DNA of 64,000 nt, from assembly GCF_900168255.1 (NCBI RefSeq), contig NZ_LT799838.1:2976001-3040000 (forward strand). Direction: 5' to 3'. The number at the start of each line of letters is the position of its first letter. The first letter of the stretch is position 1. The notes beneath the pieces were generated by a model. It ran no database searches. It was not told the DNA's origin and saw only the letters and a program-made list of their open reading frames with translations. The position numbers were made by a program, and so were the translations under genes. This DNA is from Psychrobacter sp. DAB_AL43B. GTDB lineage: Bacteria > Pseudomonadota > Gammaproteobacteria > Pseudomonadales > Moraxellaceae. Shown in pieces: positions 48,995 through 58,340 of the stretch.

Positions 48995-49747
48995 ATGAAC
49001 GTATTGATTACGGGTGCAAGTGCGGGTTTTGGTGAAGCGCTTACGAGGCGTTTGGTTGCAAAAGGTCATCGGGTGATTGGTTGTGCGAGACGACTCGATA
49101 AGCTTAATGCACTGGCGCAAGAGCTTGGTGATTTGTTCTTACCAGTAGTAATGGACGTTAGTGACACTGCTTCTATTCCACAAATTATTGCTGATCTGCC
49201 AGAGGACTTTAAGCAAATCGACGTCTTGGTTAATAATGCTGGACTGGCATTGGGTACAGAGCCTGCGCAAAATGCCAATCTTGATGACTGGATGCGTATG
49301 GTCGATACCAATATCAAAGGTCTAATGTCATTAACACATGCTGTCTTGCCAGCCATGGTCGCGCGCGATAGTGGTTATATTATAAATGTTGGCTCGATTG
49401 CTGGCAGCTGGCCTTACTTTGGTGGCAACGTCTATGGCGCAACGAAAGCGTTTGTGAAACAATTTAGCCTAAATTTGCGCGCCGATTTAATCGGTACACA
49501 AGTTCGGGTGACCAATCTTGAACCGGGCAATGTTGCCGGTACTGAGTTTTCAAACGTTCGTTATCATGGTGATGATGATAAAGCCGCTAAAGTTTATGAT
49601 GGCTTCAAAACCATGACTGGTGATGACATTGGCGATATCTTGTTATGGTTGATTGAATCGCCTGCTCATATTAACGTCAACCGTTTAGAAGTCATGCCTG
49701 TTGCGCAAACTTATAATGGTCTGACGATTGCTAAGCAAGATTCGTAG
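48995..49747 (+). CDS. ydfG: NADP-dependent 3-hydroxy acid dehydrogenase (YdfG-like SDR)
   Basis: Classical SDR of 250 residues. It closely follows E. coli YdfG, which oxidises L-allo-threonine, serine and 3-hydroxypropionate. Motifs are TGASAGFGE (NADP), DVLVNNAGLALG, NVGSIAGSWPYFGGNVYGATKAF with catalytic Ser, Tyr and Lys, and the family-specific LEPGNVAGTEFSNVR. ATG 48995 lies six bases after AAGGA; 48992 is possible. A terminator follows. Confidence 0.9.
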   Translation: MNVLITGASAGFGEALTRRLVAKGHRVIGCARRLDKLNALAQELGDLFLPVVMDVSDTASIPQIIADLPEDFKQIDVLVNNAGLALGTEPAQNANLDDWMRMVDTNIKGLMSLTHAVLPAMVARDSGYIINVGSIAGSWPYFGGNVYGATKAFVKQFSLNLRADLIGTQVRVTNLEPGNVAGTEFSNVRYHGDDDKAAKVYDGFKTMTGDDIGDILLWLIESPAHINVNRLEVMPVAQTYNGLTIAKQDS

Positions 49748-49811
49748 ATATGTAAATCATAGTTTTGTAAGCTGCTAAAAAAACTTTATAAATTTAATAT
49801 TTAAAACGTAT

Positions 49812-49841
49812 AAAAAAGCGACCTTTATAGGTCGCTTTTTT
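49812..49841. terminator. Bidirectional rho-independent terminator
   Basis: AAAAAAGCGACC (49812-49823), loop TTTATA, GGTCGCTTTTTT (49830-49841). Between the convergent ydfG and DUF1653 genes. Confidence 0.9.
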
Positions 49842-49877
49842 TATTGAGCGAAAAATTGCCTATGAAAAACTTACCGT

Positions 49878-50114
49878 TTAATCAGCTAGTGCTTTAATCA
49901 ACTCAAACCTTGGCAATTTTTTACCATCTATCGTGACTGTTTCATTAAACATGGCTATTGGTCGAACCCAAACACCGTATTCACCGTAAAGACAACGATA
50001 GACGACTAATACTTCTTCGGTTTCAGAATGCTTTACCGTATGTAAAACCTGATAAAGACTGCCTTTATAATGGCGGTAGATACCTTGGGCAATGGTTTGA
50101 ATTGATTGATTCAT
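49878..50114 (-). CDS. DUF1653 domain protein
   Basis: A 78-residue protein of the DUF1653 family, with IYRHYKGSLYQVLHTVKHSETEE and VVYRCLYGEYGVWVRPIAMFNE, the usual Y-R-H-Y and WVRP motifs. AAGGA precedes the ATG. It follows the GNAT gene by 22 bp on the minus strand and is probably the last gene of a tyrS unit. Function unknown. Confidence 0.85.
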   Translation of the reverse strand: MNQSIQTIAQGIYRHYKGSLYQVLHTVKHSETEEVLVVYRCLYGEYGVWVRPIAMFNETVTIDGKKLPRFELIKALAD

Positions 50115-50136
50115 AATTCCTTACTTATACCAATGG

Positions 50137-50724
50137 TTATAAAGTTTTAGTGAGCATCATTAAGTTTTTTGTCAGTTTTAATTTCACTATTGGCCACTCA
50201 TATTTTATTAAACTATACATTACCGTATCTGAAATAACGCCATCACGGCGGACTCTATTACCTCGAATAACGCCATCTTTTTTAGCACCTAAACGTTCAA
50301 TCGCTGCTTGTGAGCGATGATTACCAATATCTGTGCGCCAGCCTACGGTTTGATACTCCAAGGTTTCAAATATATAGGTGAGTAGCATAAGCTTACAGGT
50401 AGTATTGACGTGCGTACGCCAATACGATTTAGCATACCATGTATAGCCAATCTCTAGACGTTTTGCAAAGGGTAAAATATCGTGGAAACTCGTTGTACCA
50501 ATCGCTTTACCGGTTAACTCATCAATGACGACAAAAGCTTGTCTATCAGGCATTGATTCTGCAATATTAATATAGTCAATGACTTTATCGGGCTCGGGTA
50601 CAGAAGTTTCATTTATTTTCCATAGCTCACCGTCTTGGCAAGCTTCTGCTAAGTCAATTGCATGACTTAGCATTAATGGCTTAAGGGTGATACCGTTACT
50701 TGATAACGTAGGAAGGTCAAACAT
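50137..50724 (-). CDS. GNAT family N-acetyltransferase (RimJ/RimL-like)
   Basis: A 195-residue acetyltransferase. The acetyl-CoA-binding region is in LEIGYTWYAKSYWRTHVNTTCKLML, followed by VGWRTDIGNHRSQAAIERLGAKKDG, the classic RimJ/RimL pattern. The acceptor is unknown. A strong ribosome site (AAGGAGAG) precedes the ATG. It lies 59 bp behind tyrS and 22 bp before DUF1653 on the same strand. Confidence 0.87.
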   Translation of the reverse strand: MFDLPTLSSNGITLKPLMLSHAIDLAEACQDGELWKINETSVPEPDKVIDYINIAESMPDRQAFVVIDELTGKAIGTTSFHDILPFAKRLEIGYTWYAKSYWRTHVNTTCKLMLLTYIFETLEYQTVGWRTDIGNHRSQAAIERLGAKKDGVIRGNRVRRDGVISDTVMYSLIKYEWPIVKLKLTKNLMMLTKTL

Positions 50725-50783
50725 CTTTCTCTCCTTAAGCCATAATGGATTTATAAATTAATTTATCCAACTCAATTTCCGAA

Positions 50784-51995
50784 CTACCCTACCGTTACTT
50801 TCGCATAGGCTTTCTTACCCGCTTGGATAACAACCGTTTGCCCAGCAATTAAGCTAAAGCCACCATCGACGACGTCGCCATCTACCTTCACCGCACCACG
50901 TTTGATCATATCTTTGGCAGATGAGCTATTTTTGGCAAGTCCCGCTTGATTAAGTATTTGGGCAATAAATAGTGCGTCTTGACCTTCCAAGTCGAGGGTC
51001 ACTTCTGGCAAATCAACGGGTAATTCACCATCGGCCAACACATTACCGGCTGATTTATGCGCATTAGCTGCTGCATCGGCATCATGGAAGCGTTCAATTA
51101 ACTCTTCAGCAAGGATACGTTTGATTTCTTGTGGATTGCGACCGTTTTCCATCTCGCTCATTAAGCTTTCGACTTCTTCCATCGGCTTAAAGCTTAAAAA
51201 TTCAAAATAACGACGGATTAATGTGTCTGGCATCGAGAGGATTTTTTGATACATCGTACCCGGTGCATCATAAATGGCGACATAGTTGCCCAGTGATTTG
51301 GACATTTTATTAACGCCGTCTAAGCCTTCTAGAATCGGTACGGTGATACAGACTTGCTGCTCTTGACCGTAACGACCCTGCAAAGTACGACCCATTAATA
51401 AGTTAAAGGTTTGATCGGTACCACCAAGCTCGACGTCAGCTTTAAGCGCGATAGAGTCATATCCTTGTACCAATGGGTAGAGGAATTCATGGATAGAGAT
51501 AGGCGTTTGCGCAGCATAGCGTTTGGAAAAATCGTCACGCTCAAGCATACGCGAGACGGTTTGCTGGCTAGCAAGCTGAATCATATCCGCCGCTGTCATA
51601 TCGTTAAACCACTCGGAATTAAAAACGACGCGAGTTTTTTCTTTATCCAGGATTTTAAAAACTTGCTCAGCATAAGTCTTTGCGTTGGCTTTGATTTGCT
51701 CGTCTGTTAATGGCGGACGCGTGCTGTTTTTACCAGAAGGATCACCAATCTTGGCGGTATAATCGCCAATTAAAAAATAGATCTCATGACCCAAATCCTG
51801 AAAATGCTTAAGTTTATTAATCAGAACCGTATGACCTAAATGTAGATCAGGGGCGGTAGGATCAAAACCCGCTTTGATACGTAGCGGACGATTTAGTTTA
51901 AGCTTTTTAACTAAATCCTCTTCAGATAGGATTTCTTGGGTGCCGCGCTGGATAAGGGCAAGCTGTTCTTCTAGAGTGTAGGTTTGATTGGTCAT
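50784..51995 (-). CDS. tyrS: Tyrosyl-tRNA synthetase
   Basis: Class I synthetase that charges tRNA-Tyr. The 403-residue product is of the TyrRS type with HLGH (52-55) in [17 protein letters not shown] near 230, and a C-terminal S4 RNA-binding domain (about 340-403). The protein has the PTGFDP-like KAGFDPT tyrosine pocket and [12 protein letters not shown]. It heads a minus-strand unit with the GNAT and DUF1653 genes and is divergent from anmK. Confidence 0.96.
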   Translation of the reverse strand: MTNQTYTLEEQLALIQRGTQEILSEEDLVKKLKLNRPLRIKAGFDPTAPDLHLGHTVLINKLKHFQDLGHEIYFLIGDYTAKIGDPSGKNSTRPPLTDEQIKANAKTYAEQVFKILDKEKTRVVFNSEWFNDMTAADMIQLASQQTVSRMLERDDFSKRYAAQTPISIHEFLYPLVQGYDSIALKADVELGGTDQTFNLLMGRTLQGRYGQEQQVCITVPILEGLDGVNKMSKSLGNYVAIYDAPGTMYQKILSMPDTLIRRYFEFLSFKPMEEVESLMSEMENGRNPQEIKRILAEELIERFHDADAAANAHKSAGNVLADGELPVDLPEVTLDLEGQDALFIAQILNQAGLAKNSSSAKDMIKRGAVKVDGDVVDGGFSLIAGQTVVIQAGKKAYAKVTVG

Positions 51996-52114
51996 GATGA
52001 TCTCTTTATTGTCTTTATCAAAGGGTTGAAGCGTTTGGGCTATTTAGAATCTCGTAGCCATCAAAAAATGTTAGAATTTGGCAGATATACTAGCGTTTTT
52101 TAAGGTAAATTGCC

Positions 52115-53539
52115 ATGACCAACCCCGCATCAATTGCTGATAGTCAGCATAATAATGTTCAAGATATGAGTTTAAATGATGACTTCGATAGCCGTTTAGA
52201 TAAGCGTCTAGATAATATGGACGATTTAAACTATGCCACGCTGACTGATGCACTCGAGCAAACCGTGTTTGAAAACTTCGATGATGGCTTATATATTGGC
52301 ATGATGTCAGGCACCAGCTTAGATGGAATGGACGCTGTTATTTGTCAATTTGGCAGTAATACTAGTAGTGCGAATACTAGTAGTTCGAATATCAGTAATG
52401 AAGGCGATACACAGCAGCCAATGCACTTGTTAGCGACTGTTAGCCAAGATTTTCCACCACGCTTACGTGAAGTATTATTGGCATTATGTCAGCCTAATGG
52501 CGTCAATCAATTAATACCAACGGCGGGTGAACCAAATAGCGAATTAGACTGGTTCGGTTGGGCAAGTAAAGAATATGCTGAGTTTGCCAGCGACGTGGTT
52601 AATACGTTATTGCAGCAATCAAATACTGATAGTGATTCTGTACTGGCGATTGGCTGTCATGGGCAAACGGTGCGTCATCGCCCGCAAATGGGCTTTAGCT
52701 TGCAATTAGTCGATGCTAACATCATCGCTGAGCGTACGGGTATTAGCGTCGTCAGTGATTTTCGTCGCCGCGATATGGCGGTCGGTGGTCAAGGAGCGCC
52801 ATTAGTTCCTGCGTTTCATCAAGCATTATTTGCCGCGCCTGATAGCACTCGCGTGTTATTAAACTTGGGCGGTATCGCTAATATAACGGTCTTGCCAGCA
52901 ATCACTGCTAGTAAAGAAAATAGTAATGAAGAAAGCCATAATGAAAAAAAACAAGTCGTTGGCTATGATACAGGTCCCGCGAATTTATTATTAGATGCGT
53001 GGACGGCATTGCATACTGACAAGGGTTATGATGCTGGCGGTGCGTGGGCACAATCTGGACAAGTCGTTGAGCCACTACTCAATCAACTTTTAGAACATTC
53101 GTTTTTTGCTAGAGATTATCCAAAGACTACTGGGCGTGAAGATTTTAACTTGGTTTGGTTACAGCGTGAGCTACAAAAATTCGATCAAGTATCTGCTCAT
53201 ATTCGTTACTCATCTGCGGATGTGCAAGCAACTTTAACCGAGCTAACAGCCATCAGTGCCAGTGCCCAAATCAATATGTTTATCAACGCTGATGAAAATA
53301 GCACGGTATACGTATGCGGTGGCGGTGCACTTAATGATTATTTGATTATGCGATTGCAAGCGCATTTACCGCGTTGCAACGTAGAGACCACTGCCAGTTT
53401 AGGACTCGATCCAACGTGGGTAGAAGCAGTCGCCTTTGCATGGCTAGCAAGACAAACCCTAATGGGCGAAACCGGTAACTTGCCAGCTGTTACGGGGGCA
53501 AATAAAGGCGTGGTATTGGGTCAAGTATGTTTTGCCTGA
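52115..53539 (+). CDS. anmK: Anhydro-N-acetylmuramic acid kinase
   Basis: Recycles cell-wall anhydroMurNAc: cleaves the 1,6-anhydro ring and phosphorylates it to MurNAc-6-P. The 474-residue product has the ATP loop GMMSGTSLDGMD (near 63-73), GCHGQTVRH, GQGAPLVPAFHQ with the catalytic Asp nearby, YDTGPANLLLD and the C-terminal VCGGGALND. It is longer than the ~370-residue family because of a 55-residue leader and a Ser/Asn insertion encoded by a 15-bp tandem repeat at 52358-52402. It acts downstream of lytic transglycosylases such as the one at 24830. Confidence 0.95.
   Translation: MTNPASIADSQHNNVQDMSLNDDFDSRLDKRLDNMDDLNYATLTDALEQTVFENFDDGLYIGMMSGTSLDGMDAVICQFGSNTSSANTSSSNISNEGDTQQPMHLLATVSQDFPPRLREVLLALCQPNGVNQLIPTAGEPNSELDWFGWASKEYAEFASDVVNTLLQQSNTDSDSVLAIGCHGQTVRHRPQMGFSLQLVDANIIAERTGISVVSDFRRRDMAVGGQGAPLVPAFHQALFAAPDSTRVLLNLGGIANITVLPAITASKENSNEESHNEKKQVVGYDTGPANLLLDAWTALHTDKGYDAGGAWAQSGQVVEPLLNQLLEHSFFARDYPKTTGREDFNLVWLQRELQKFDQVSAHIRYSSADVQATLTELTAISASAQINMFINADENSTVYVCGGGALNDYLIMRLQAHLPRCNVETTASLGLDPTWVEAVAFAWLARQTLMGETGNLPAVTGANKGVVLGQVCFA
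52358..52402 (+). repeat. 15-bp in-frame tandem repeat in anmK
   Basis: Three units: AATACTAGTAGTGCG, AATACTAGTAGTTCG and AATATCAGTAATGAA. They encode NTSSA-NTSSS-NISNE and so lengthen a surface insert without a frameshift. Confidence 0.8.
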
Positions 53540-53635
53540 TTGATTAAATTTTAGTTTACACACGTGCACTTATGTGTTTTATAATGGCTTACGAAATACC
53601 CTCCTCTTCAGACCCGTAAGGACAGGATATATAAT

Positions 53636-55000
53636 ATGAGCCAGCACAGCAGCCCATCAAAATCGCAAATCGCTACTACTGATGCAAAACGGCGTCAAAA
53701 ACCGCCACATTATGAACGCTCTGACGACGCACGTGTAGTAGTCACCGGTATGGGTGCTGTCACACCATTAGGACTAGATGTCGAGAGTACTTGGAAAAGA
53801 CTGCTCAATGGTGAGAGCGGTATTGCCACGATTACTCATTTCGATGCAACTGACTATCGCGCGCAGATTGCAGGTGTGGTCAAAGACTTCGATGCCAAGC
53901 AATATATGAATGCTAAAGACGCGCGCCGCTATGATGATTTTATGCAATATGCGGTAGCGGCAACCTCAATGGCGTTAGAAAACGCTGGCTTTATTGATGA
54001 AGTTAGCGCCAAGGATAGTCCTGTACAAAACGTTGACCAAGAGCGCTTTGGTGTCATCTTAGGATCAGGTATTGGCGGTATTCAAACCATTGAAGACAGC
54101 TGTGCTATGTTAAATGATAAAGGCCCTAAAAAAGTTTCACCATTTATCATTCCAGGCTCTATCGTTAATATGGCGGCTGGACTCGTGGCGATTAAGCATA
54201 CATTAAAAGGTCCAAATCTTGCCACATCAACCGCTTGTACGACTGCTACCCATGCTATTGGTCTAGCAGCACGCTTGATTGCTTATGGCGATGCTGATGT
54301 TATGATTGCCGGTGGTAGCGAAAAAGGCTCAAGCCCTCTTGGCATGTCGGGATTTTCAGCGATGCATGCCTTATCAACTCGTAATAATGAGCCGACTAAA
54401 GCCTCGCGTCCTTTTGACAAAGATCGTGATGGTTTTGTGCTCGGTGATGGCGCTGGTGTGGTCGTACTGGAAAGCTTAAGTCATGCCAAAGCACGTGGTG
54501 CAACAATATTAGCTGAGCTAGTCGGTTTTGGTATGAGCGATGACGCTAGCCATATTACTGCCCCTCCAGAAGATGGTAGCGGTGCGGCACGAGCGATGCG
54601 CAACGCTTTAAACGATGCCGGTATTGAGCCTGCCGCTGTTGGTTACGTCAATGCGCACGGCACAAGCACGCCTGCCGGTGATGTCGCTGAATCTATTGCT
54701 ATTGAAACCGTGTTTGCGCCGGTAAAAGACAGCATCTTAGTCAGCTCAACCAAATCGATGACCGGTCACTTGCTTGGTGCCGCTGGTGGTATCGAAGCGA
54801 TATTTACCGTCCTTGCCTTGCAGCATCAGCATGTACCGCCAACGATTAATTTGGATAATGTTGAAGACAACTGTAATCTCGATTATGTCGCCAACCAATC
54901 ACGTAAAGTGAGTAATCTACAGTACGCTGTTTCCAATAGTTTCGGCTTTGGCGGTACTAATGGCTCGCTAATATTTGCACGCTGGCCTGTTAAGCCATAA
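53636..55000 (+). CDS. 3-oxoacyl-[ACP] synthase II type (FabF family)
   Basis: Condensing enzyme for fatty-acid chain elongation, important for unsaturated fatty acids in the cold. The 454-residue product has the catalytic C201 (STACTTATH), H341 (NAHGTSTPAGD), K373 (VSSTKSMTGH) and H378, and the GFGGTN end. A ~30-residue polar N-terminal tail precedes VVVTGMGAVTPLG. It is not next to acpP or fabG, so it may be a second FabF copy. AGGA precedes the ATG, and a strong terminator follows. Confidence 0.9.
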   Translation: MSQHSSPSKSQIATTDAKRRQKPPHYERSDDARVVVTGMGAVTPLGLDVESTWKRLLNGESGIATITHFDATDYRAQIAGVVKDFDAKQYMNAKDARRYDDFMQYAVAATSMALENAGFIDEVSAKDSPVQNVDQERFGVILGSGIGGIQTIEDSCAMLNDKGPKKVSPFIIPGSIVNMAAGLVAIKHTLKGPNLATSTACTTATHAIGLAARLIAYGDADVMIAGGSEKGSSPLGMSGFSAMHALSTRNNEPTKASRPFDKDRDGFVLGDGAGVVVLESLSHAKARGATILAELVGFGMSDDASHITAPPEDGSGAARAMRNALNDAGIEPAAVGYVNAHGTSTPAGDVAESIAIETVFAPVKDSILVSSTKSMTGHLLGAAGGIEAIFTVLALQHQHVPPTINLDNVEDNCNLDYVANQSRKVSNLQYAVSNSFGFGGTNGSLIFARWPVKP

Positions 55001-55073
55001 TGCATATAGAAAAGGTCACAATATTTGCCGTTGTAACCTTGGTGTCAGATTTGCTACGTTTGTCCACTTGCAG

Positions 55074-55111
55074 CCCCTTATCATACTTGCGTATGATAAG
55101 GGGTAATTTTT
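55074..55111 (+). terminator. Rho-independent terminator after the FabF gene
   Basis: A perfect 13-bp stem (55074-55086 with 55091-55103; arm CCCCTTATCATAC), loop TTGC, then TAATTTTT. Confidence 0.9.
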
Positions 55112-55132
55112 GCAACATTTATGGACGATACC

Positions 55133-56023
55133 ATGTCAAGCTACTCATTTTCCCATCAGTTTTATCAGCGCTGGACGTGCGCGCCAGAACCTATACGCGC
55201 GTCAATCATCCAAGAGCTGACGGATATCACTACCCTATTACAAGCCGATACACCATTTGAAACCTTTGTTTTTAGCACGCATGATTTAGACGCGTATCTT
55301 GATGATCTTTATGAAAATCATGATGCAGAACAAGCGATCGCCAAAGCAATCGCCGATAAACAAGCCGAAGAGCGCACTGTTGCTGAAAAACAACGTCTAG
55401 AAGAAGAAGAAAAACAAGCAGCCGCAGACGCTAAGCTCAAAGAAGAGACTAAATTAAAAGAAGCAGCCAAAATTCGTGAAGAATCAGAAGCCCCTCAAAA
55501 AGACCAAGAAAAAAATGTGCAGTTAATAGCCGATAAAAACAATCTTGATAAAACCGTTGCAGCTATTGATGCCAACGATACAGACAAGATAAGTGCTGAT
55601 AATAATATTGCTAATAGCGACGTTGCCAGTAGTAATGAACATATAGTTACTGAAGACATCGCTACTGGTAAAAACGCTACTGCAGAAATGGTTACTGGCA
55701 ATAATAACACTGAGAACGGTACTGAGAATGAAGCGGTTCACAAACAAAGCCATGTCGCTATTACCGCCATTGATAGCAATATCAAGACGGTCATCGATAA
55801 AGCCGTTTCAGACGCAGCGATTCACTTATCTTTAAAAAACACTAAATTGGGCGCAACTCATCCAGAGTTAATCCGTGAGCTTGAGATGCATGTAGATGAC
55901 TATCTAAGTGAGCAGATGATGCAAATGTCTGAGAATTTAAAATCTTGGCTGCGTGCCGAAGTGACTCAACACTTAACCGAGCAAGATAAACCGGCTACTA
56001 AAGATAACCTACAAAAAAATTAA
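55133..56023 (+). CDS. Charged low-complexity / coiled-coil protein, unknown
   Basis: A 296-residue soluble protein. The first ~65 residues are folded (FYQRWTCAPEPIRASII). A long coiled-coil and charged region rich in Glu, Lys, Ala and Gln follows (about 65-130), then an Asn/Asp/Thr/Val-rich stretch (130-205). A helical end (KLGATHPELIRELEMHVDDYL) may be a small domain. I do not recognise it. The start may be ATG 55133, with GGA seven bases upstream, or 55121. It sits between two strong terminators, so it is a separate unit. Confidence 0.6.
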   Translation: MSSYSFSHQFYQRWTCAPEPIRASIIQELTDITTLLQADTPFETFVFSTHDLDAYLDDLYENHDAEQAIAKAIADKQAEERTVAEKQRLEEEEKQAAADAKLKEETKLKEAAKIREESEAPQKDQEKNVQLIADKNNLDKTVAAIDANDTDKISADNNIANSDVASSNEHIVTEDIATGKNATAEMVTGNNNTENGTENEAVHKQSHVAITAIDSNIKTVIDKAVSDAAIHLSLKNTKLGATHPELIRELEMHVDDYLSEQMMQMSENLKSWLRAEVTQHLTEQDKPATKDNLQKN

Positions 56024-56041
56024 ACACAGCGTCTATACAGC

Positions 56042-56076
56042 AAAAAGCCCCGTAAATGAATTACGGGGCTTTTTAT
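56042..56076. terminator. Bidirectional rho-independent terminator
   Basis: AAAAAGCCCCGTAA (56042-56055), a 5-nt loop, TTACGGGGCTTTTT (56061-56074). Between the convergent coiled-coil gene and the aminopeptidase P gene. Confidence 0.92.
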
Positions 56077-56103
56077 TGCACGATTAAAAATGAGTTTTTT
56101 ACT

Positions 56104-57921
56104 TTAAATCGCTTGTGTACGTTCGGTCAGCCATTCAAGTGCTAGGCCATCAATGCGGTCTTTTAGCTCAGCACAAACTTGGCTATGATAGTTATTGAGC
56201 CAATCGATTTCTACTTGATCCAATAATGAAGGTTCAATCAAGCGCGTATCAATTGGACAGTAAGTGATGGTTTCAAAGTTTAAGAATTTACCAAATTCCG
56301 TCTCAGTAGGATTGCCAACTGGCGTATTGACCACCAAGTTTTCGATACGGATGCCCCACTTACCTTCACGATATAGACCCGGCTCATTACTGGATATCAT
56401 GCCTTCTTTCATGGCGCGCTCTTTCGGAGTACTGGCGCTATAAGCGATGACCTGTGGACCTTCATGAACGTTGAGGAAATAACCAACGCCATGACCCGTA
56501 CCATGACCATAATCCATCTGTGCTTGCCATAAAGGCGCACGGCAAATCGCATCAATTAACGGTGACGCGATACCATCAGGGAAGTGAGCACGTGCTAGCG
56601 CAATATGAGCTTTTAGCACCGTCGTAAAGTCACGCTTGTGCTCGCTGTTTACTTGTCCAATACCAACCACGCGAGTGATATCAGTCGTGCCGTTTTGATA
56701 TTGAGCGCCTGAGTCGATCAATAATAAACCACCTTCACCTGCATTTACATCAAGGTAGCTAAATTTCTCTGGCGTTGCACGATAATGCGGTAGCGCACCA
56801 TTCTCATTAAAGCCTGCGATGGTTGGAAAACTTGGTGACACATAATGCGGCTGACGACTACGCACGTCAATCAACATACTATCAACATCAAGCTCGCTTA
56901 AACGCTCACCTGCCTTTAGACGCTGCTCAAATGCGGCAAAAAACTCACATAATGCCGCGCCATCTTGACGCATCGCTTCACGAACATGGTCGATATCTGA
57001 ATCAGATTTAATTGATTTTAATAAAGTGCTTGGTGCCATTCGCTCAATGAAACCCACACCGTCTGCCATGTTTGACAACGTGCCGACTGCGACTTTACTG
57101 GGATCTAGTAATAACAAGTCGTCGGCTGTCAGCGTACTCAACGCATCCTGCACAGCCTCATAGTCAGCAAGCGTGATACCGCTATCTTTCAAGCTTTGCG
57201 CAATATCAGCACTGACTTTATTATTATCAATAAACAATATCGCTTTTTCAGCATCGATAAGCATATGAGCCAAAAATACAGGGTTATAATCGACATCAGC
57301 GCCGCGTAGATTGGTCAACCAAGCAATGTCATCTAAGCTCGAAAGCAAATGATGGGTCGCCCCTGCTTCTGCCATACCAGCACGGACGGCGGCAAGTTTT
57401 TCGCTAGCAGACTGCGCGATAAACTGCTTATCGTGTGCATATAAACTGGCTGATGGCAGCGCTGGTCGATCAGTCCATACTTCTGTCAATACATCACGCT
57501 CAGTGATTAAGGTAATGTCATTGGCATCAAACCCATCGAGCAGTTTATCTTGCTCAGCGATAGACAGCACATTGCCATCGACTGCTACGCTATCGCCTTC
57601 CGCCAAATGCTCGGCTAACCAATCGATATGGTTTGGTTGACCCGGTGCAAGCTTCTCTAAGCTGATACCCGTACCATCTAATTGGTCTGCTGCATGTACC
57701 CAATAGCGGCTGTCCGTCCACAGACCAGCAAAATCAGCCGTCACAACCAGCGTACCAACCGAACCTGTAAAGCCTGATAACCACTGACGGGTTTGCCAGT
57801 ATTCTGGTAAATATTCAGATAAATGCGGATCCGCAGATGGCACGATGATTGCCGTAAGATCTTGCGCAGCTAAAATCTTGCGTAAGCTGTCGATACGATC
57901 ATGAATGGCTTGTTTGTTCAT
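56104..57921 (-). CDS. Xaa-Pro aminopeptidase (M24 family, long form)
   Basis: Releases N-terminal residues preceding proline. The 605-residue protein is of the three-domain XPNPEP1-like type (two creatinase N-domains, then the pita-bread catalytic domain, then an M24_C tail). Metal ligands are visible: the two Asp in LLIDSGAQYQNGTTDITR, His in GHGTGHGVGYFLNVHEGPQ, and Glu in SNEPGLYREG and RIENL. AAGGAA precedes the ATG. It pairs functionally with the peptide transporter upstream, but the two have separate signals. Confidence 0.92.
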   Translation of the reverse strand: MNKQAIHDRIDSLRKILAAQDLTAIIVPSADPHLSEYLPEYWQTRQWLSGFTGSVGTLVVTADFAGLWTDSRYWVHAADQLDGTGISLEKLAPGQPNHIDWLAEHLAEGDSVAVDGNVLSIAEQDKLLDGFDANDITLITERDVLTEVWTDRPALPSASLYAHDKQFIAQSASEKLAAVRAGMAEAGATHHLLSSLDDIAWLTNLRGADVDYNPVFLAHMLIDAEKAILFIDNNKVSADIAQSLKDSGITLADYEAVQDALSTLTADDLLLLDPSKVAVGTLSNMADGVGFIERMAPSTLLKSIKSDSDIDHVREAMRQDGAALCEFFAAFEQRLKAGERLSELDVDSMLIDVRSRQPHYVSPSFPTIAGFNENGALPHYRATPEKFSYLDVNAGEGGLLLIDSGAQYQNGTTDITRVVGIGQVNSEHKRDFTTVLKAHIALARAHFPDGIASPLIDAICRAPLWQAQMDYGHGTGHGVGYFLNVHEGPQVIAYSASTPKERAMKEGMISSNEPGLYREGKWGIRIENLVVNTPVGNPTETEFGKFLNFETITYCPIDTRLIEPSLLDQVEIDWLNNYHSQVCAELKDRIDGLALEWLTERTQAI

Positions 57922-58082
57922 TGAATGTTTCCTTATTGATTTTGGAGAAATCAGCTTTTAAAAAACGGCGTGAGGCGACTATGGATAGCCGTCTTATTTG
58001 GACGAAAAAAATTGCTTTGAGTATGTAGTCATTATTGAGCAGTCAGCATATAAATCGAACCGTTCAACACATTGAAAACTGG

Positions 58083-58118
58083 ATTTATATAACATTGAAT
58101 ATTTATATAACATTGAAT
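58083..58118. repeat. 18-bp exact tandem duplication
   Basis: ATTTATATAACATTGAAT occurs at 58083-58100 and again immediately at 58101-58118. It lies 162 bp upstream of the aminopeptidase start. Confidence 0.85.
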
Positions 58119-58231
58119 GTAGATAAGACCGTTTATGCAACTCTTAATAAAGCAGAACATCACTAGATGTTTGGGCAGAAAGCAGGCTTTCAATAGCTTG
58201 TGGCAAATAACTCACTAAGTTAAACAATAAA

Positions 58232-58257
58232 ACGTGCTACCACTAATGGTAACACGT
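58232..58257 (-). terminator. Terminator after the POT transporter gene
   Basis: ACGTGCTACCA and TGGTAACACGT pair across CTAA with one G-U. On the minus strand it is followed by TTTTATTGTTT. Confidence 0.75.
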
Positions 58258-58340
58258 CTTGTTGTTCATCTTATTATCCAGCTTATCCAACATTCATACT
58301 GGTTCTATTAGCCAATAGACCTTAACGTAAATAACTGAAC

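Larger units (their letters stand above)
57922..58340. other. Spacer between the aminopeptidase and POT genes
   Basis: About 420 bp on the minus strand. It holds an 18-bp exact tandem duplication (58083-58118) and the POT terminator (58232-58257). No gene is seen. Confidence 0.6.
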
